A DNA stretch of 35,177 nt, from positions 1 through 35,177 of the forward strand of contig JAQVEB010000003.1 in assembly GCA_028698105.1 (NCBI GenBank), read 5' to 3'. Shown here one piece after another: positions 18,601 to 27,459 of this stretch. The position numbers and the translations under genes were made by a program. This DNA comes from Petrimonas sp. Its GTDB lineage: Bacteria; Bacteroidota; Bacteroidia; Bacteroidales; Dysgonomonadaceae. Under the pieces are notes generated by a model. That model did no database searches. It saw only the letters and a program-made list of their open reading frames with translations, and was not told the origin of the DNA. Every line of letters begins with the position of its first letter. Within the stretch, counting starts at the first letter, position 1.

Positions 18601-18875
18601 GGACTGTAGAAAACAGAATAAATGATTATGCCCGAATAGGATCAAAAAATATAGGGAACAATTATCTTCAAAAGTCTTTTATTCGTTTTGAGAATATAAC
18701 TTTGTCGTATAACTTCCCCAAAAGTTTGATACAAAAATTTTATGTACAAGACTTGCGTTTAGCACTCTCTGTAAGAAACGTAGCAGTCTTCTCACCACAT
18801 TGGAACTTTTGGGATGCCGAATTAAGTGATCCAACTCCTCGTACTTATAATATTAGTTTGAATTTTTCACTTTAA
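15666..18875 (+). CDS. SusC/RagA-type TonB-linked outer-membrane transporter
   Basis: This 1069-residue protein is a SusC-type beta-barrel that imports glycan fragments across the outer membrane with energy from TonB. After a hydrophobic signal (about 22-42) come a carboxypeptidase-regulatory-like domain (ITGHIVDAKGESLIGV, from about 55 to 125), a TonB-box region (DEVVVIGYGT, 132-141), the plug domain (LRGNSAGLNI and DGVIYEGSLTDINP recognisable) and a long barrel ending in LSDPTPRTYNISLNFSL. Length and domain order are normal. No N-terminal anti-sigma-interacting STN domain is seen, which agrees with control by the AraC-type regulator. The signal begins about 20 residues in, so Met21 (15726) is an alternative start. 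SusD follows after 12 bases. Confidence 0.97.
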   Translation: MEVKKRRFSLLSQDRVKNKFMRLFKVCTVLVFLFFFSQHSFALNELTVQQSGKTITGHIVDAKGESLIGVNVVEAGTTNGTITDVDGNYTLNLTTSNPMLNFTYIGFKAQTVNVGNKTRINVVMEEETSFLDEVVVIGYGTMRQKDLTGAISTIKAEELKVESPRSIQDLLRGNSAGLNIGFANTAKGDAGLEIRGRNTLKAGSSPLIVLDGVIYEGSLTDINPMDVASIDILKDASSAAVYGAKAASGVVVILTQKGGREGKPLVSFNTSVGLVQSANQPAILDAAGFIQYRRAYEIGKNTDTYLQTYPEIFEDPRTLQNVSQRDWYNYDKKTPVETFTDEDLLRTWVTRLELKAPEIDNFILNRTTDWAKKVFHTGLQQDYQASISNRTDDVSYYWSLGYSDREGIIVGNRFSTFRTRLNLESKITSFLKIGVNSGFSSRNEGYLQADWGQMVRISPYGADEIGNKEVDEYIWKYPTSDVTPVNPFFDNLYRDRKDWYNTLNANMYAIVNLPFDIEYQLNFIPYYEWREYYNHDSSKNFSWAASGGSAERTTYKIYSWQLDNVLRWKKRFNDRHNIETTFLINAEQRQYWSQKMTATQFSPNDILGYHRMQAGTVPLNESNDTYQTGDAMMGRLFYSYLDRYMITASIRRDGFSAFGQKNPHAIFPAVALGWIFTSEKFAEPITSWFDYGKLRFSWGENGNRDIGQYEALSDMTSGPHPYIDQNGNVYITSQIYVNRMSNPNLRWERTASLNVGLDFSFLNNKLSGALESYVATTNDLLVDRALPEIIGYNSVAANLGKLQNRGFEATVNTNLISGPKFAWNASANFSLNRRKIVHLYGDMIDIKDENGNVVGQKEADDIKNRWFIGQDPDRIWDYERIGVWQKEEATEAAKYGLQPGDFKYKDQNEDGVMTDADRIFQGYTTPRFRWTLRNEFIFNRNLSLSTMFYSYWGQYGSFNRAANVSNFPDRCSEYVQPYWTVENRINDYARIGSKNIGNNYLQKSFIRFENITLSYNFPKSLIQKFYVQDLRLALSVRNVAVFSPHWNFWDAELSDPTPRTYNISLNFSL

Positions 18876-18887
18876 TACATTTGCTAT

Positions 18888-20792
18888 ATGAAATATATAA
18901 CATTACATAAACGGTATATCATTATTTTCGGACTGATTTTAATGATGTTTGGATGCAGTGATAACTGGCTCGAACCAAAACCCTTATCTTTTTATACGCC
19001 TGAGAATACTTATGTAGATGCCGCGGGTTTCTATGCAGCGCTGACAACTTGTGAGCGAAACATGCGTCACGAGTATTTCGGGGATGGTGCACCCATCTTA
19101 ACAGAGTTCATCCTTTCCGATATGGCCGTGGAGGGAACAACGGACAAAGCCGGCCCGCAGATGGATTTGGACGTTTCATTATTACCCGATGCGAACTTAA
19201 ACAGTACTGACTTTACTCGCGTTGGGTGGTATTGGTACGAAGGGTACAAAGGAATTAAATATGCCAATGTAGTTATTTCTAAGATCGATCAGGCCACATA
19301 TAAAGACGAAGCTGAGAGAAATGCGGTTCTAGGATCAGCATATTTTCACCGGGCATACAGGTACAATAAACTCGTTCATCAATTTGGGAATGTTCCATAT
19401 TTGGATTGGGAGATAACAGAGCCGAAGTACGATTTTTACACTTACGATCGTTGGTCAATTCTTGAAAAAATGCTGCCCGATCTCGAGTTTGCCTACAAGT
19501 GGGTACCAGAGAAGGTTGATAGGGGAAGAACTTCCAAGGCGGCATGTGGTGTATTGTTAATGAAAGTTTGTATGGCTTTAGGGAATTTTGATCGGGCTAT
19601 TGAAGTAGGAAATGAAATAGTAGCCACACATCCATTAATGACACACAGATTTACGGTGAATAAAACAAAGCCGAGAACAAACTTAATGCATGATCTTCAC
19701 AGTGTAGAAGCAAAACTGGATATGAGCAATACCGAAGGGTTGATGTATGTGGTTTCTTATCCTGAAGTTGATGGTTCCGATAGAATTCAATCCATGCGCA
19801 ACGGAGTCCCCTTTTGGAATAGCGGAAATGTGAAAACGCCAACCGGAAAAGCAGGAACGAGCGTTAGTATTGCTGCCGACGAAACGAATCCGTGGATGAA
19901 TTTGAACAAAAGTTATGGAAGAGGTATCGGACGTTTACGTACCACATGGTATTACTCTCATAAAATATGGACTGAAAAAGAAAAGAATGATTTACGCGGG
20001 ATTTACAATCGAGACAGTTGGAGAAGTCCGGAGGATCTTCAATACAATCATCCTGATCTGAAAAAGAATAATGACCCTTGGTATGGACAAAATCTTGTTA
20101 AACCCACGGCAATGTCGGTTGAAGATACAATACGTACTTGGTTTTCATGGCCTCATTATAAGTTGTTTGTCCCCGATCCGCTGCAAACACAATGGAATGG
20201 AGGGGAAACTCCCTGGTATATTTATCGTTCGGCTGAGGTATATTTGCTGATGGCGGAGGCCTATTATTGGAAAGATCAACCATTACAAGCTGCTGAAGCA
20301 TTGAATGTAGTCCGACTTCGTGCAGGAGCAGACGCACTAACGGCTGCAGATGTTAATATTGGTGCAATAATAAATGAAAGAGCCAGAGAATTGTATTATG
20401 AAGAGAATAGAAAATCTGAATTAACAAGGATAGCCTATACTTTTGCGAAGACCGGAAAGCCGTGTGAAGTATTTGGCGGAAGAGTTTACCGACTCGACAA
20501 CTTTTCCGGCCCGGGAGGTACAAGCTCCAATATAAAACAGGAAGGAATAAACTTTTATTATGATTGGATCATGAAGCAAAGTAATTTCTACAATAAAGGA
20601 GTAAAACATAAATGGGCAGAATATAAAATGAGTGTTCATCATGTCTTGTGGCCGGTGCCTGCAAATGCTATCAATACCAATATAAAAGGGATTATCAATC
20701 AAAATATTGGTTATCCCGGAGCCGAGAATAACGTAGAGCCTTTAATTGTACCAAAAGACGGAACAGTATTAGGCCCCGACGCTAATAAATAA
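18888..20792 (+). CDS. SusD/RagB-type outer-membrane glycan-binding lipoprotein
   Basis: This 634-residue protein is the surface lid partner of the preceding SusC. It has a lipoprotein signal ending MMFGC (Cys23), followed by SDNWLEPKP and FYTPENTY, the usual SusD opening. TPR-like helices are recognisable (YFHRAYRYNKLVHQFGNVPY at about 157-176). The C-terminal SusD signature appears as YLLMAEAYYW, LNVVRLRAGA and INERARELYYEE. The length is normal or slightly long for the family. It is the last gene of the operon, with a strong hairpin terminator directly after it. The ligand is not predictable from sequence alone; the uronate cluster upstream suggests, but does not prove, a uronate-bearing glycan. 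Confidence 0.96.
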   Translation: MKYITLHKRYIIIFGLILMMFGCSDNWLEPKPLSFYTPENTYVDAAGFYAALTTCERNMRHEYFGDGAPILTEFILSDMAVEGTTDKAGPQMDLDVSLLPDANLNSTDFTRVGWYWYEGYKGIKYANVVISKIDQATYKDEAERNAVLGSAYFHRAYRYNKLVHQFGNVPYLDWEITEPKYDFYTYDRWSILEKMLPDLEFAYKWVPEKVDRGRTSKAACGVLLMKVCMALGNFDRAIEVGNEIVATHPLMTHRFTVNKTKPRTNLMHDLHSVEAKLDMSNTEGLMYVVSYPEVDGSDRIQSMRNGVPFWNSGNVKTPTGKAGTSVSIAADETNPWMNLNKSYGRGIGRLRTTWYYSHKIWTEKEKNDLRGIYNRDSWRSPEDLQYNHPDLKKNNDPWYGQNLVKPTAMSVEDTIRTWFSWPHYKLFVPDPLQTQWNGGETPWYIYRSAEVYLLMAEAYYWKDQPLQAAEALNVVRLRAGADALTAADVNIGAIINERARELYYEENRKSELTRIAYTFAKTGKPCEVFGGRVYRLDNFSGPGGTSSNIKQEGINFYYDWIMKQSNFYNKGVKHKWAEYKMSVHHVLWPVPANAINTNIKGIINQNIGYPGAENNVEPLIVPKDGTVLGPDANK

Positions 20793-20806
20793 CTATCTTC
20801 GACGTC

Positions 20807-20857
20807 AAAAAAACTTCCTCTCAAGAAATTAATATTTTTCTTAAGAGGAAGTTTTTG
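20807..20857 (+). terminator. Strong intrinsic terminator after susD
   Basis: The arms AAAAACTTCCTCTCAAGAAA and TTTCTTAAGAGGAAGTTTTT pair over 20 bases with one C/A mismatch around a short AT loop. The stem ends in a T run on the + strand and an equivalent run on the - strand. It lies 15 bases past the SusD stop and separates that operon from the next one. Confidence 0.9.
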
Positions 20858-20906
20858 TAAATTTCATGATTCTTGAAAAAGACACAGCTAAATGAGGTTT
20901 TTTTCG

Positions 20907-20914
20907 TATCTTTA
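20907..20914 (+). promoter_or_regulatory. Possible -7 box of the Gfo-DUF1080-Gfo operon
   Basis: TATCTTTA (20907-20914) fits the Bacteroidota TAnnTTTG box except for the last base, and lies 42 bases before the ATG at 20956. No convincing -33 TTTG is at the right distance. A new promoter is expected here because the preceding operon ends in a strong terminator. Confidence 0.35.
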
Positions 20915-20955
20915 CGACAAATAAATGGGTTTTTATTAAAAAACAGAACTATATC

Positions 20956-22377
20956 ATGACAACAAGAAGGCAATTCATAAAAAAAACGGCATTCGCTTCT
21001 GCCGGATTGGCTTTAAGTGGTATTTACACTAAAACCAATGCAGCTAGCTACAGCCGAATCATGGGAGCAAACCAAAAAGTAAACCTGGCGCACATCGGTA
21101 TCGGGAATAGGGGCTGGGAAATCATTAACGATTTCGATAAAACCGGTTTAGCAAACGTGGTTGCGCTTTGCGATGTGGATTTGGGTGCCGAACACGCTCA
21201 AAAAGCCCTGGCTAAATTCCCAAACGCGAAGCGTTTTAAGGATTTCAGACAGATGTTCGACAAAATGGGCAACGAGATTGAAGCCGTGGCCATTGCAACC
21301 CCCGATTTTTCTCACTTTCCCATCGTGATGGCGGCTATGGCAGCCGGTAAACATGTGTACGTTGAAAAACCGCTCACAAGAACATTTCACGAATCGGAAC
21401 TTATCATACAGGCAGCAAAAAAATACCCCAAAGTGGTTACCCAAATGGGTAATCAGGGACATTCCGAAGGAAATTATTTTCAGTTTAAGACCTGGAAAGA
21501 CGCAGGAATCATCAAAGATGTAACGGCCATTACCGCGCACATGAACAACGTACGCCGCTGGCATAGCTGGGACCCGAACATTAAGAAATTCCCAGCTGCA
21601 GAACCCATCCCCGAAACATTGGACTGGGATACGTGGTTGTCGGCTCAGGCTTATCACGACTACAATAAAGATTTTGTGAACGGGCAATGGCGCTGCTGGT
21701 ACGATTTCGGAATGGGGGCCCTCGGCGATTGGGGTGCGCATATTCTCGACGCAGCGCATGAATTTCTCGATCTTGGGTTACCCGAAGAAGTAACGCCATT
21801 GCGCCTTAGCGGACATAACGACTACTTCTTTCCCATGTCCAGCACCATAGAATTCAAGTTTCCAAAACGCGGAAATATGCCTCCGGTGGTTATCACATGG
21901 TACGACGGACTGGACAACATCCCGGCGGTTCCCGAAGGATACGGCGTTTCCGAAATAGATCCGAATATCCCGAGTGTGGGCGGAGGTAAAATCCAACCCG
22001 CCAAACTAAATCCGGGAAAAGAAATTTACAGCAAGGAACTTACGTTTAAGGGAGGTTCGCACGGAAGTACATTGAGTATTATTCCTGAAGCGAAAGCCAA
22101 AGAAATGGAGAAAAAGTTGCCCGAGGTGCCCCGAAGCCCCTCCAACCATTTTGCGAACTTTTTACTCGCCTGTCAGGGAAAAGAAAAAACGCGTTCTCCT
22201 TTCGAAATCTCAGGGTCGTTAAGTCAGGTATTTTGTATGGGTGTGGCTGCACAACGCCTGAACCGGAAAATCATTTTCGACCGCGAAACAAAACGAGTGA
22301 CCAACGATGCATTCGCTGATGCTTATTTAACGGGAATCCCTCCTCGCAAAGGATGGGAAGAGTTTTACAAAATTTAA
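20956..22377 (+). CDS. Gfo/Idh/MocA-family oxidoreductase with Tat signal
   Basis: This 473-residue protein has a clear twin-arginine signal (TTRRQFIKK, then [11 protein letters not shown]), so it should act in the periplasm. The Rossmann loop GIGNRG is at 48-53, LCDVD at 71-75 marks the second strand, and YVEKPL (135-140) holds the catalytic-site Lys138. The later [15 protein letters not shown] stretch is typical of the secreted Bacteroidota branch. These enzymes are candidates for oxidising a sugar hydroxyl to a ketone with a bound NAD(P). The substrate is not predictable. It begins a tight three-gene unit with the tandem DUF1080 gene (14 bases later) and another family member, an arrangement consistent with oxidation followed by elimination of the glycosidic bond. 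Confidence 0.92.
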   Translation: MTTRRQFIKKTAFASAGLALSGIYTKTNAASYSRIMGANQKVNLAHIGIGNRGWEIINDFDKTGLANVVALCDVDLGAEHAQKALAKFPNAKRFKDFRQMFDKMGNEIEAVAIATPDFSHFPIVMAAMAAGKHVYVEKPLTRTFHESELIIQAAKKYPKVVTQMGNQGHSEGNYFQFKTWKDAGIIKDVTAITAHMNNVRRWHSWDPNIKKFPAAEPIPETLDWDTWLSAQAYHDYNKDFVNGQWRCWYDFGMGALGDWGAHILDAAHEFLDLGLPEEVTPLRLSGHNDYFFPMSSTIEFKFPKRGNMPPVVITWYDGLDNIPAVPEGYGVSEIDPNIPSVGGGKIQPAKLNPGKEIYSKELTFKGGSHGSTLSIIPEAKAKEMEKKLPEVPRSPSNHFANFLLACQGKEKTRSPFEISGSLSQVFCMGVAAQRLNRKIIFDRETKRVTNDAFADAYLTGIPPRKGWEEFYKI

Positions 22378-22391
22378 AATTATATAAGACT

Positions 22392-23750
22392 ATGAAGAAG
22401 TATTTTATTATGTTATTCGCAACAATGATCGTAGTTTCCGCTTCGGCGCAGGAACCGAAATGGCAAGACTTATTTAACGGCCGCAACCTGCGTGGCTGGA
22501 CAAAATTAAACGGAACAGCCGAGTACAAGGTGCAAGACAAGACCATAACCGGTATTTCGAGAATGGGAACGCCCAATACTTTTTTGGCTACCAACAAGAT
22601 GTATGGCGATTTTATCCTCGAATTTGATTTTAAAGTAGATGACGGCCTTAATTCGGGCGTGCAATTCCGTAGCAACAGTTTGAAGGAATATAACAACGGA
22701 CGAGTGCACGGATACCAGTTCGAGATTGATCCTTCGGACAGAGCCTGGACAGGCGGAATTTACGATGAAGCCCGCCGCGGATGGCTGTATCCGCTGACAT
22801 ATAATCCGATCGGACAAAAGGCTTTCAAGCACAACCAGTGGAACAAGGCGCGTATCGAGGCTATTGGAAATTCCATCCGTACGTGGGTGAATGGCGTACC
22901 GTGTGCCGATCTTTTGGACGATATGACCAAAACCGGATTCATCGCGTTGCAGGTTCACGCCATCAATAAAGAAGAACTTGTCGGTAAAACGGTTTCCTGG
23001 CGCAACATTCGTATTCTTACCGACGATCTGGATAAATTCAAAACCAGAGAAAACATAGATGGAATCGTGCAGATGAACACCATCGCGAATACCATTTCCG
23101 ACAGGGAAGCCCGCGAAGGCTGGAAACTTTTGTGGGACGGAAAAACAACCAACGGATGGCGTGGCGCCAAGCTCGATGGTTTCCCCGAAAAAGGATGGGT
23201 TGTGGATAACGGCGTTCTGAAAGTACTGAAAGGAACCGGAGGAGAATCCACCAACGGTGGCGATATTATCACAACACGGTTGTACAAAAACTTCATGCTG
23301 AAGGTTGATTTCAAAATAACCGAAGGCGCCAACAGCGGAATAAAATATTTCGTGGATCCCACATTGAACAAAGGTGCAGGCTCGGCTATCGGTTGCGAGT
23401 TTCAGATATTGGACGATAAAAACCATCCCGATGCCAAACTCGGCGTCAACGGAAATCGCACGCTTGGTTCGCTCTACGACCTGATTCCCGCTCCCGCCGA
23501 TAAACCGTTCCGTCCCGGATTTTTCAACACGGCAATGATCGTTGTCAAAGGCAATCACGTGGAACATTGGCTCAACGGCGTGAAAATAATCGAATACGAA
23601 AGAAATAATCAGGAATGGAACGCATTGGTGGATTACAGCAAGTATAAAGACTGGCCTAACTTCGGCAACTATGAAGAGGGATATATCCTTCTCCAGGATC
23701 ATGGCGATGAAGTGTGGTTTCAGAACATCAAAATCAAAGAACTGGAGTAA
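22392..23750 (+). CDS. Tandem DUF1080 (3-keto-disaccharide hydrolase-like) secreted protein
   Basis: This 452-residue protein has a Sec signal peptide (1-20, ending SASAQ) and two DUF1080 (PF06439) domains. The first begins [13 protein letters not shown] (24-36) and continues through LNSGVQFRS. The second begins [14 protein letters not shown] at about 249 and continues through GANSGIKYF and a W-x-N-G-V-K-I-x-EY segment. DUF1080 proteins are beta-jelly-roll enzymes linked to cleavage of 3-keto-glycosides made by Gfo/Idh/MocA oxidoreductases. Here such oxidoreductases sit on both sides, 14 bases upstream and 10 bases downstream. Two complete-looking domains in one chain suggest either two activities or one catalytic and one binding copy. 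I chose the ATG at 22392 because an in-frame ATG at 22353 overlaps the previous gene and buries the signal peptide. Confidence 0.9.
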   Translation: MKKYFIMLFATMIVVSASAQEPKWQDLFNGRNLRGWTKLNGTAEYKVQDKTITGISRMGTPNTFLATNKMYGDFILEFDFKVDDGLNSGVQFRSNSLKEYNNGRVHGYQFEIDPSDRAWTGGIYDEARRGWLYPLTYNPIGQKAFKHNQWNKARIEAIGNSIRTWVNGVPCADLLDDMTKTGFIALQVHAINKEELVGKTVSWRNIRILTDDLDKFKTRENIDGIVQMNTIANTISDREAREGWKLLWDGKTTNGWRGAKLDGFPEKGWVVDNGVLKVLKGTGGESTNGGDIITTRLYKNFMLKVDFKITEGANSGIKYFVDPTLNKGAGSAIGCEFQILDDKNHPDAKLGVNGNRTLGSLYDLIPAPADKPFRPGFFNTAMIVVKGNHVEHWLNGVKIIEYERNNQEWNALVDYSKYKDWPNFGNYEEGYILLQDHGDEVWFQNIKIKELE

Positions 23751-23760
23751 ATTTTTTATT

Positions 23761-25131
23761 ATGGACAGACGAAATTTTTTAAAACAGTCGGCCATCACAG
23801 CCACCGGACTAAGTTTAACTCCGTTAATGGGAAAATCGTATGCATCCGTTTACGGTAAATCGGCGCCGGGTAATAAGATAAAAATCGGGCTCATCGGCTG
23901 TCGTAATCAGGGTTGGGCTAACCTAAGCACTTTTCTGCAGTATCCCGAAACCGAGTGCGTCGCTTTGTGCGACGTGGACGATCAGTGGTTATATCAACGT
24001 GCGGACGAAATTCAAAAACAAACCGGAAAACGGCCTCCGCAACTGGTGAAAGACTGGCGCAAGGTAATTGACAATAAGGATGTGGATTTGGTCATTATCG
24101 GCACCCCCGATCACTGGCACTGCCTTCAGTTGGTAGCAGCCTGTGAAGCAGGAAAAGATTGCTATGTAGAAAAACCGTTGGGCAATACCATCGAAGAGTG
24201 CGACCTGATGGTGAATGCTGCCCGCAAATACAACCGGATCGTTCAGGTAGGCCAATGGCAGCGCAGCGATCCGCACTGGGACGAAGCGGCTGCATACGTG
24301 CAGAGCGGCAAGTTGGGACGTGTGAGAACCGTAAAAGCCTGGGCATATCAAACCAGCAAATACACCTTGCCCGTTGTTCCCGATTCCGCTCCTCCAGCCG
24401 GAGTAGATTACGATATGTGGTTAGGCCCCGCGCCAAAACGAAATTTCAACCAGAACCGGTTTCACTACAACTTCCGCTTTTTCTGGGATTATGCAGGCGG
24501 GTTAATGGCCGATTGGGGAGTGCATCTGCTCGATTATGCCCTGAAAGGAATGAACGTGGGCTTGCCTTCGTATGTGTACGGCGCGGGCGGAAAATACGGA
24601 TATCCCAATGATGCGATGGAAACGCCCGATACACTCATGGCTACCTACAAATATCCCGATTTCAATATTATCTGGGATCATGCCTGCGGCATCGGAAACG
24701 GATTGTTCGGTCTTCGCGAAGGGGTTGTCTTCTATGGCGAAAACGGTACGCTCATTCTCACGCGTCAGGGGTGGGAAGTTGTTCCCGAACAAGCCGTTAA
24801 CAGCCGCAATTTTCCGTACTGCTATCCGTGCGACAATGAGCGGAAGCCCAACACTCCCCGGATGGAGCCGGTGGAAAAGAAATCAGGCGGCGGAAAAGGA
24901 TTGTACCTGCACGTGGGCAACATGCTCGATTGCATGCGCACGCGCAAATTGCCGAACGCCGATATCGCGATAGGAGCGGAAGTGGCTAAATTAAGCCACA
25001 TGACCAATATTTCTTCCCGCGTGGGTTCGGCACTGAATTGGGATAACGAAACGGGCACGTTCGATCATCTGGAAGCAAACCGGTTGATCAGAGCGACTTA
25101 CAGGGGGCCTTGGAAATTGCCGAAAGTATAA
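23761..25131 (+). CDS. Gfo/Idh/MocA-family oxidoreductase with Tat signal
   Basis: This 456-residue protein starts with a twin-arginine signal (MDRRNFLKQS, then ITATGLSLTPL) and is predicted periplasmic. The nucleotide loop is GCRNQG (46-51), a slightly altered GxGxxG. TPDHWH lies at 115-120 and YVEKPLG at 135-141, with Lys138. The MADWGVHLLD segment (249-258) is typical of the secreted branch. It is distinct from the first gene of this operon: motif wording and C-terminal halves differ, so the two may act on different sugars or opposite redox steps. The frame also opens at 23671 inside the DUF1080 gene, but the Tat signal fixes the start at 23761. A hairpin terminator lies 25 bases after its stop. 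Confidence 0.92.
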   Translation: MDRRNFLKQSAITATGLSLTPLMGKSYASVYGKSAPGNKIKIGLIGCRNQGWANLSTFLQYPETECVALCDVDDQWLYQRADEIQKQTGKRPPQLVKDWRKVIDNKDVDLVIIGTPDHWHCLQLVAACEAGKDCYVEKPLGNTIEECDLMVNAARKYNRIVQVGQWQRSDPHWDEAAAYVQSGKLGRVRTVKAWAYQTSKYTLPVVPDSAPPAGVDYDMWLGPAPKRNFNQNRFHYNFRFFWDYAGGLMADWGVHLLDYALKGMNVGLPSYVYGAGGKYGYPNDAMETPDTLMATYKYPDFNIIWDHACGIGNGLFGLREGVVFYGENGTLILTRQGWEVVPEQAVNSRNFPYCYPCDNERKPNTPRMEPVEKKSGGGKGLYLHVGNMLDCMRTRKLPNADIAIGAEVAKLSHMTNISSRVGSALNWDNETGTFDHLEANRLIRATYRGPWKLPKV

Positions 25132-25136
25132 AACGG

Positions 25137-26441
25137 TTACAGTTCTACGAGCGATAAAAGCTTCTTCCATTCACGGGGGAAGCTTTTTTTGAAACGGGTT
25201 ACTTTCCACTTGCGTTTCAGCGATTTTCCCCATTTTCGCCACCAAACGGCAAAGTAAAACGTAACAGGCATCACTGCCAGATAAATAAGCGAAAGAAGCC
25301 AATTTTGCGTGAAAATTCCGATAAGCAACGCTTGAAGAAAACCGAAAACCGGCACAAAAATCAAACCGGACACTAACCTTACGGTGGGGATAAACTGGTT
25401 GTCTTTAAAAGCGCCGAGCAACCTTTTGTATGCAACAATGGGCAGGATGCCGTTCACAAAACCGAAAGCCGCAACGGGAAAGGAAATGACCAACAAGAGC
25501 AGTTGTACAAGAAGCGCGAGCGGTGAAGACGGTTTATGTATTTCGTCCTTGCTTTTTAAGCCGTGCTCTGTCATTATTTGGATCGCCTCGCGGTAACCCG
25601 CCATTTTTTTATCGAAAACCTCGCGGTTATGCGCAAATAAATCGTCCAGTTTATGAACGATGTGCAGCGCCGCCTGCAAATAACCGTCTTTTTTACCGGA
25701 GAATTGCTCTTTGGCCGTTTTTTTTGCGTTGAGGTCTATGCAAAGCATATATTCGTTGTAAAACTCATCATTCCATACGTTTACGACCATTTGTTTCATC
25801 CGGCTTTCCATTTCCTGACGCATTCGGTTTGCCGCAGCCACCGGATTTTCCGCGTAAAGATTTTTGTAATCGGCAACTTTTATCGGTTCTCCGTAGGTAA
25901 CATACACATCGGACAAGAACCCGAAAAGATCGGGATAGTAAATGGCTGTTGGAATAATTTCGCTTTTCAGCGTAAAGTTTTCTTCGGCCTCTGTAGGCAG
26001 TACAATGCGCGGAATAGCTTTCTGCAACGGAAGCAGCGATTGTTTCGGGTTGTGTCTTCCTTCAGGAAAAAGCGCGAGCGGGATTCGCTTTTTCAACAAA
26101 AGGCTACTCGTTTCAAACGTATCGTTGTTGTTTTCCAGATTGTCTCTGCCGTCACGCATCCTGTACACAGGCATTATATGAAACCATATCAACAGGTCGG
26201 CGATCATTTTTTTTCTGAACACATCGGCGCGCGCAAGAAAAACAACCTGGCGTTTTATGTTTTTAAAAACCACAAGCAGCGGGTCAATAACCGCATTGCG
26301 GTGGTTTGGCGCGAAAATGACCGGTTTTTCGGGCGATATGTTTGAAAGCCCTGAGAATACGATCTTCCTGTAATGAAGTCTCATAGCCGTATTCACGAAA
26401 AATTGCACTACCCGGTATCCTTTACTGTATTCGTATTTCAT
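25137..26441 (-). CDS. Membrane-bound lysophospholipid/glycerol acyltransferase-like protein
   Basis: This 434-residue protein belongs to the PlsC-like acyltransferase family, which transfers acyl chains to glycerophospholipids at the inner membrane. The catalytic motif appears as NHRNAVID (46-53), an H-x5-D variant also found in other Bacteroidota members. Substrate-binding blocks follow: FPEGRH (125-130) and VTYGEPI further on. The C-terminal third has several hydrophobic segments (about 305-400: LALLVQLLLLVISFPVAAFGF, FLQALLIGIF, LIYLAVMPVTFYFAVWW), so it is an integral membrane protein longer than typical PlsC. Its ATG overlaps the stop of the transporter gene (26438-26441), so the two are probably translationally coupled. 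The acyl donor and acceptor are not predictable. Confidence 0.85.
   Translation of the reverse strand: MKYEYSKGYRVVQFFVNTAMRLHYRKIVFSGLSNISPEKPVIFAPNHRNAVIDPLLVVFKNIKRQVVFLARADVFRKKMIADLLIWFHIMPVYRMRDGRDNLENNNDTFETSSLLLKKRIPLALFPEGRHNPKQSLLPLQKAIPRIVLPTEAEENFTLKSEIIPTAIYYPDLFGFLSDVYVTYGEPIKVADYKNLYAENPVAAANRMRQEMESRMKQMVVNVWNDEFYNEYMLCIDLNAKKTAKEQFSGKKDGYLQAALHIVHKLDDLFAHNREVFDKKMAGYREAIQIMTEHGLKSKDEIHKPSSPLALLVQLLLLVISFPVAAFGFVNGILPIVAYKRLLGAFKDNQFIPTVRLVSGLIFVPVFGFLQALLIGIFTQNWLLSLIYLAVMPVTFYFAVWWRKWGKSLKRKWKVTRFKKSFPREWKKLLSLVEL
25156..25190 (+). terminator. Intrinsic terminator lying inside the convergent acyltransferase gene
   Basis: AAAAGCTTCTTCC (25156-25168) pairs with GGGGGAAGCTTTT (25175-25187) to give a 13-bp stem with two G-T pairs and a 6-base loop. 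More T residues follow on the + strand. It would end the three-gene operon. The same bases encode the last residues of the acyltransferase on the opposite strand, and the two stop codons are only 5 bases apart. Confidence 0.75.
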
Positions 26442-27406
26442 GCCGTTTCAACTTGAGGTTTAACTTTTTTCTTTCGCCAGTACGAAGCCAACGCAAGTCC
26501 GGCCAGAATGTGCCAAATGCCCCACCAGGCAGCAACAAAAGCCATTCCTCCCAATTGGAGTTCGGGCGGGAATATCCGCGGATTAAAAATCAACGCCAAC
26601 CCCAATCCGGAGTTTTGTATGCCGGTTTCGATGGAGATGGAGCGGCAATTTATTTCGTTTACCTTGAAAGTTTTCGGGAAATAATACCCTACGAGAAAAG
26701 CCAGTCCGTTATGCAGCAACACCACGATAAAAATCACGTGAATGTATTCGATAAAAAGTCCGAAATTGGCGCCGAGCGCGCTTATGATAAATGCCGCAAA
26801 GAAAAGGATGGAAGCATATTGAACGTACTTTTCTATCTTTTTGGTGATCACCGGGAATTTCAGGGCGAACAACATGCCGAGTATAACCGGAATGCCGAGG
26901 ATCAGTACCACGGTGCGAAACATCTCTACCGGTTCTATGGTTATCGGAACCAGATATGGAGACCGGGCGGCATATAACCCGCCCCAGAACGCGAAATTCA
27001 GCGGAGTCATAAACAAGCTCATCACCGTGGTAATTCCGGTGAGGCTCACAGAAAGCGCAACATTCGCTTTCGACAACGCCGAGATCATATTCGAAACGTT
27101 CCCGCCCGGGCAGGAAGCCACCAGAATCATTCCTATAGCCACTGCGGGGCTTGGTTTGATGATTAAAACCAAAAAAAAGGTAACCGCCGGTAACAATATG
27201 TACTGCGAGATCACGCCCAAAATCGCCGGTTTCGGGTTTTGCACCACGTCTTTAAAGTGGCTTGGCTTGATGCCCAATGCCACGCCGAACATGATGAACG
27301 CTATGGCAAGGTTCATTAAATTGATGCTTCCCTGGCTGAAATTCAGTAGAATGGAATCCAACTGCTCCATGTTCGGGAAGATTGATAACAGAAGGGCTGA
27401 ATGCAT
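26438..27406 (-). CDS. Bile acid:sodium symporter (BASS) family transporter
   Basis: This 322-residue inner-membrane protein has about nine or ten hydrophobic segments. Two BASS-family sodium-site regions are visible: ASCPGGNVSN (unwound-helix PGG.SN motif) and ETGIQNSGLGLAL (E...QN motif). Family members move organic anions such as bile acids, pantoate or keto acids with sodium. The substrate here is unknown, and the neighbouring acyltransferase gives no clear hint. A good promoter (TTTG, 18 bases, TAACTTTG) sits 24 bases upstream of this start. Met13 is an alternative start that would drop 12 residues. Confidence 0.92.
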   Translation of the reverse strand: MHSALLLSIFPNMEQLDSILLNFSQGSINLMNLAIAFIMFGVALGIKPSHFKDVVQNPKPAILGVISQYILLPAVTFFLVLIIKPSPAVAIGMILVASCPGGNVSNMISALSKANVALSVSLTGITTVMSLFMTPLNFAFWGGLYAARSPYLVPITIEPVEMFRTVVLILGIPVILGMLFALKFPVITKKIEKYVQYASILFFAAFIISALGANFGLFIEYIHVIFIVVLLHNGLAFLVGYYFPKTFKVNEINCRSISIETGIQNSGLGLALIFNPRIFPPELQLGGMAFVAAWWGIWHILAGLALASYWRKKKVKPQVETA

Positions 27407-27429
27407 GTGTGACTTTTTGTTTACAAATA

Positions 27430-27459
27430 CAAAGTTACAATTAAAAAGAAGTTTGCAAA
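27430..27459 (-). promoter_or_regulatory. Promoter of the BASS transporter-acyltransferase pair
   Basis: On the minus strand TTTG (27459-27456) is followed after 18 bases by TAACTTTG (27437-27430), both boxes matching the Bacteroidota consensus exactly. Transcription would begin near 27422, about 16 bases before the start codon. Confidence 0.7.

Noticed and set aside
22506-23804. A 432-codon open frame on the minus strand opposite the tandem DUF1080 gene
   Set aside because: It has no recognisable domain or signal, and it mirrors a strongly supported + strand gene in a tight operon. Long antisense frames are common opposite GC-biased codons.
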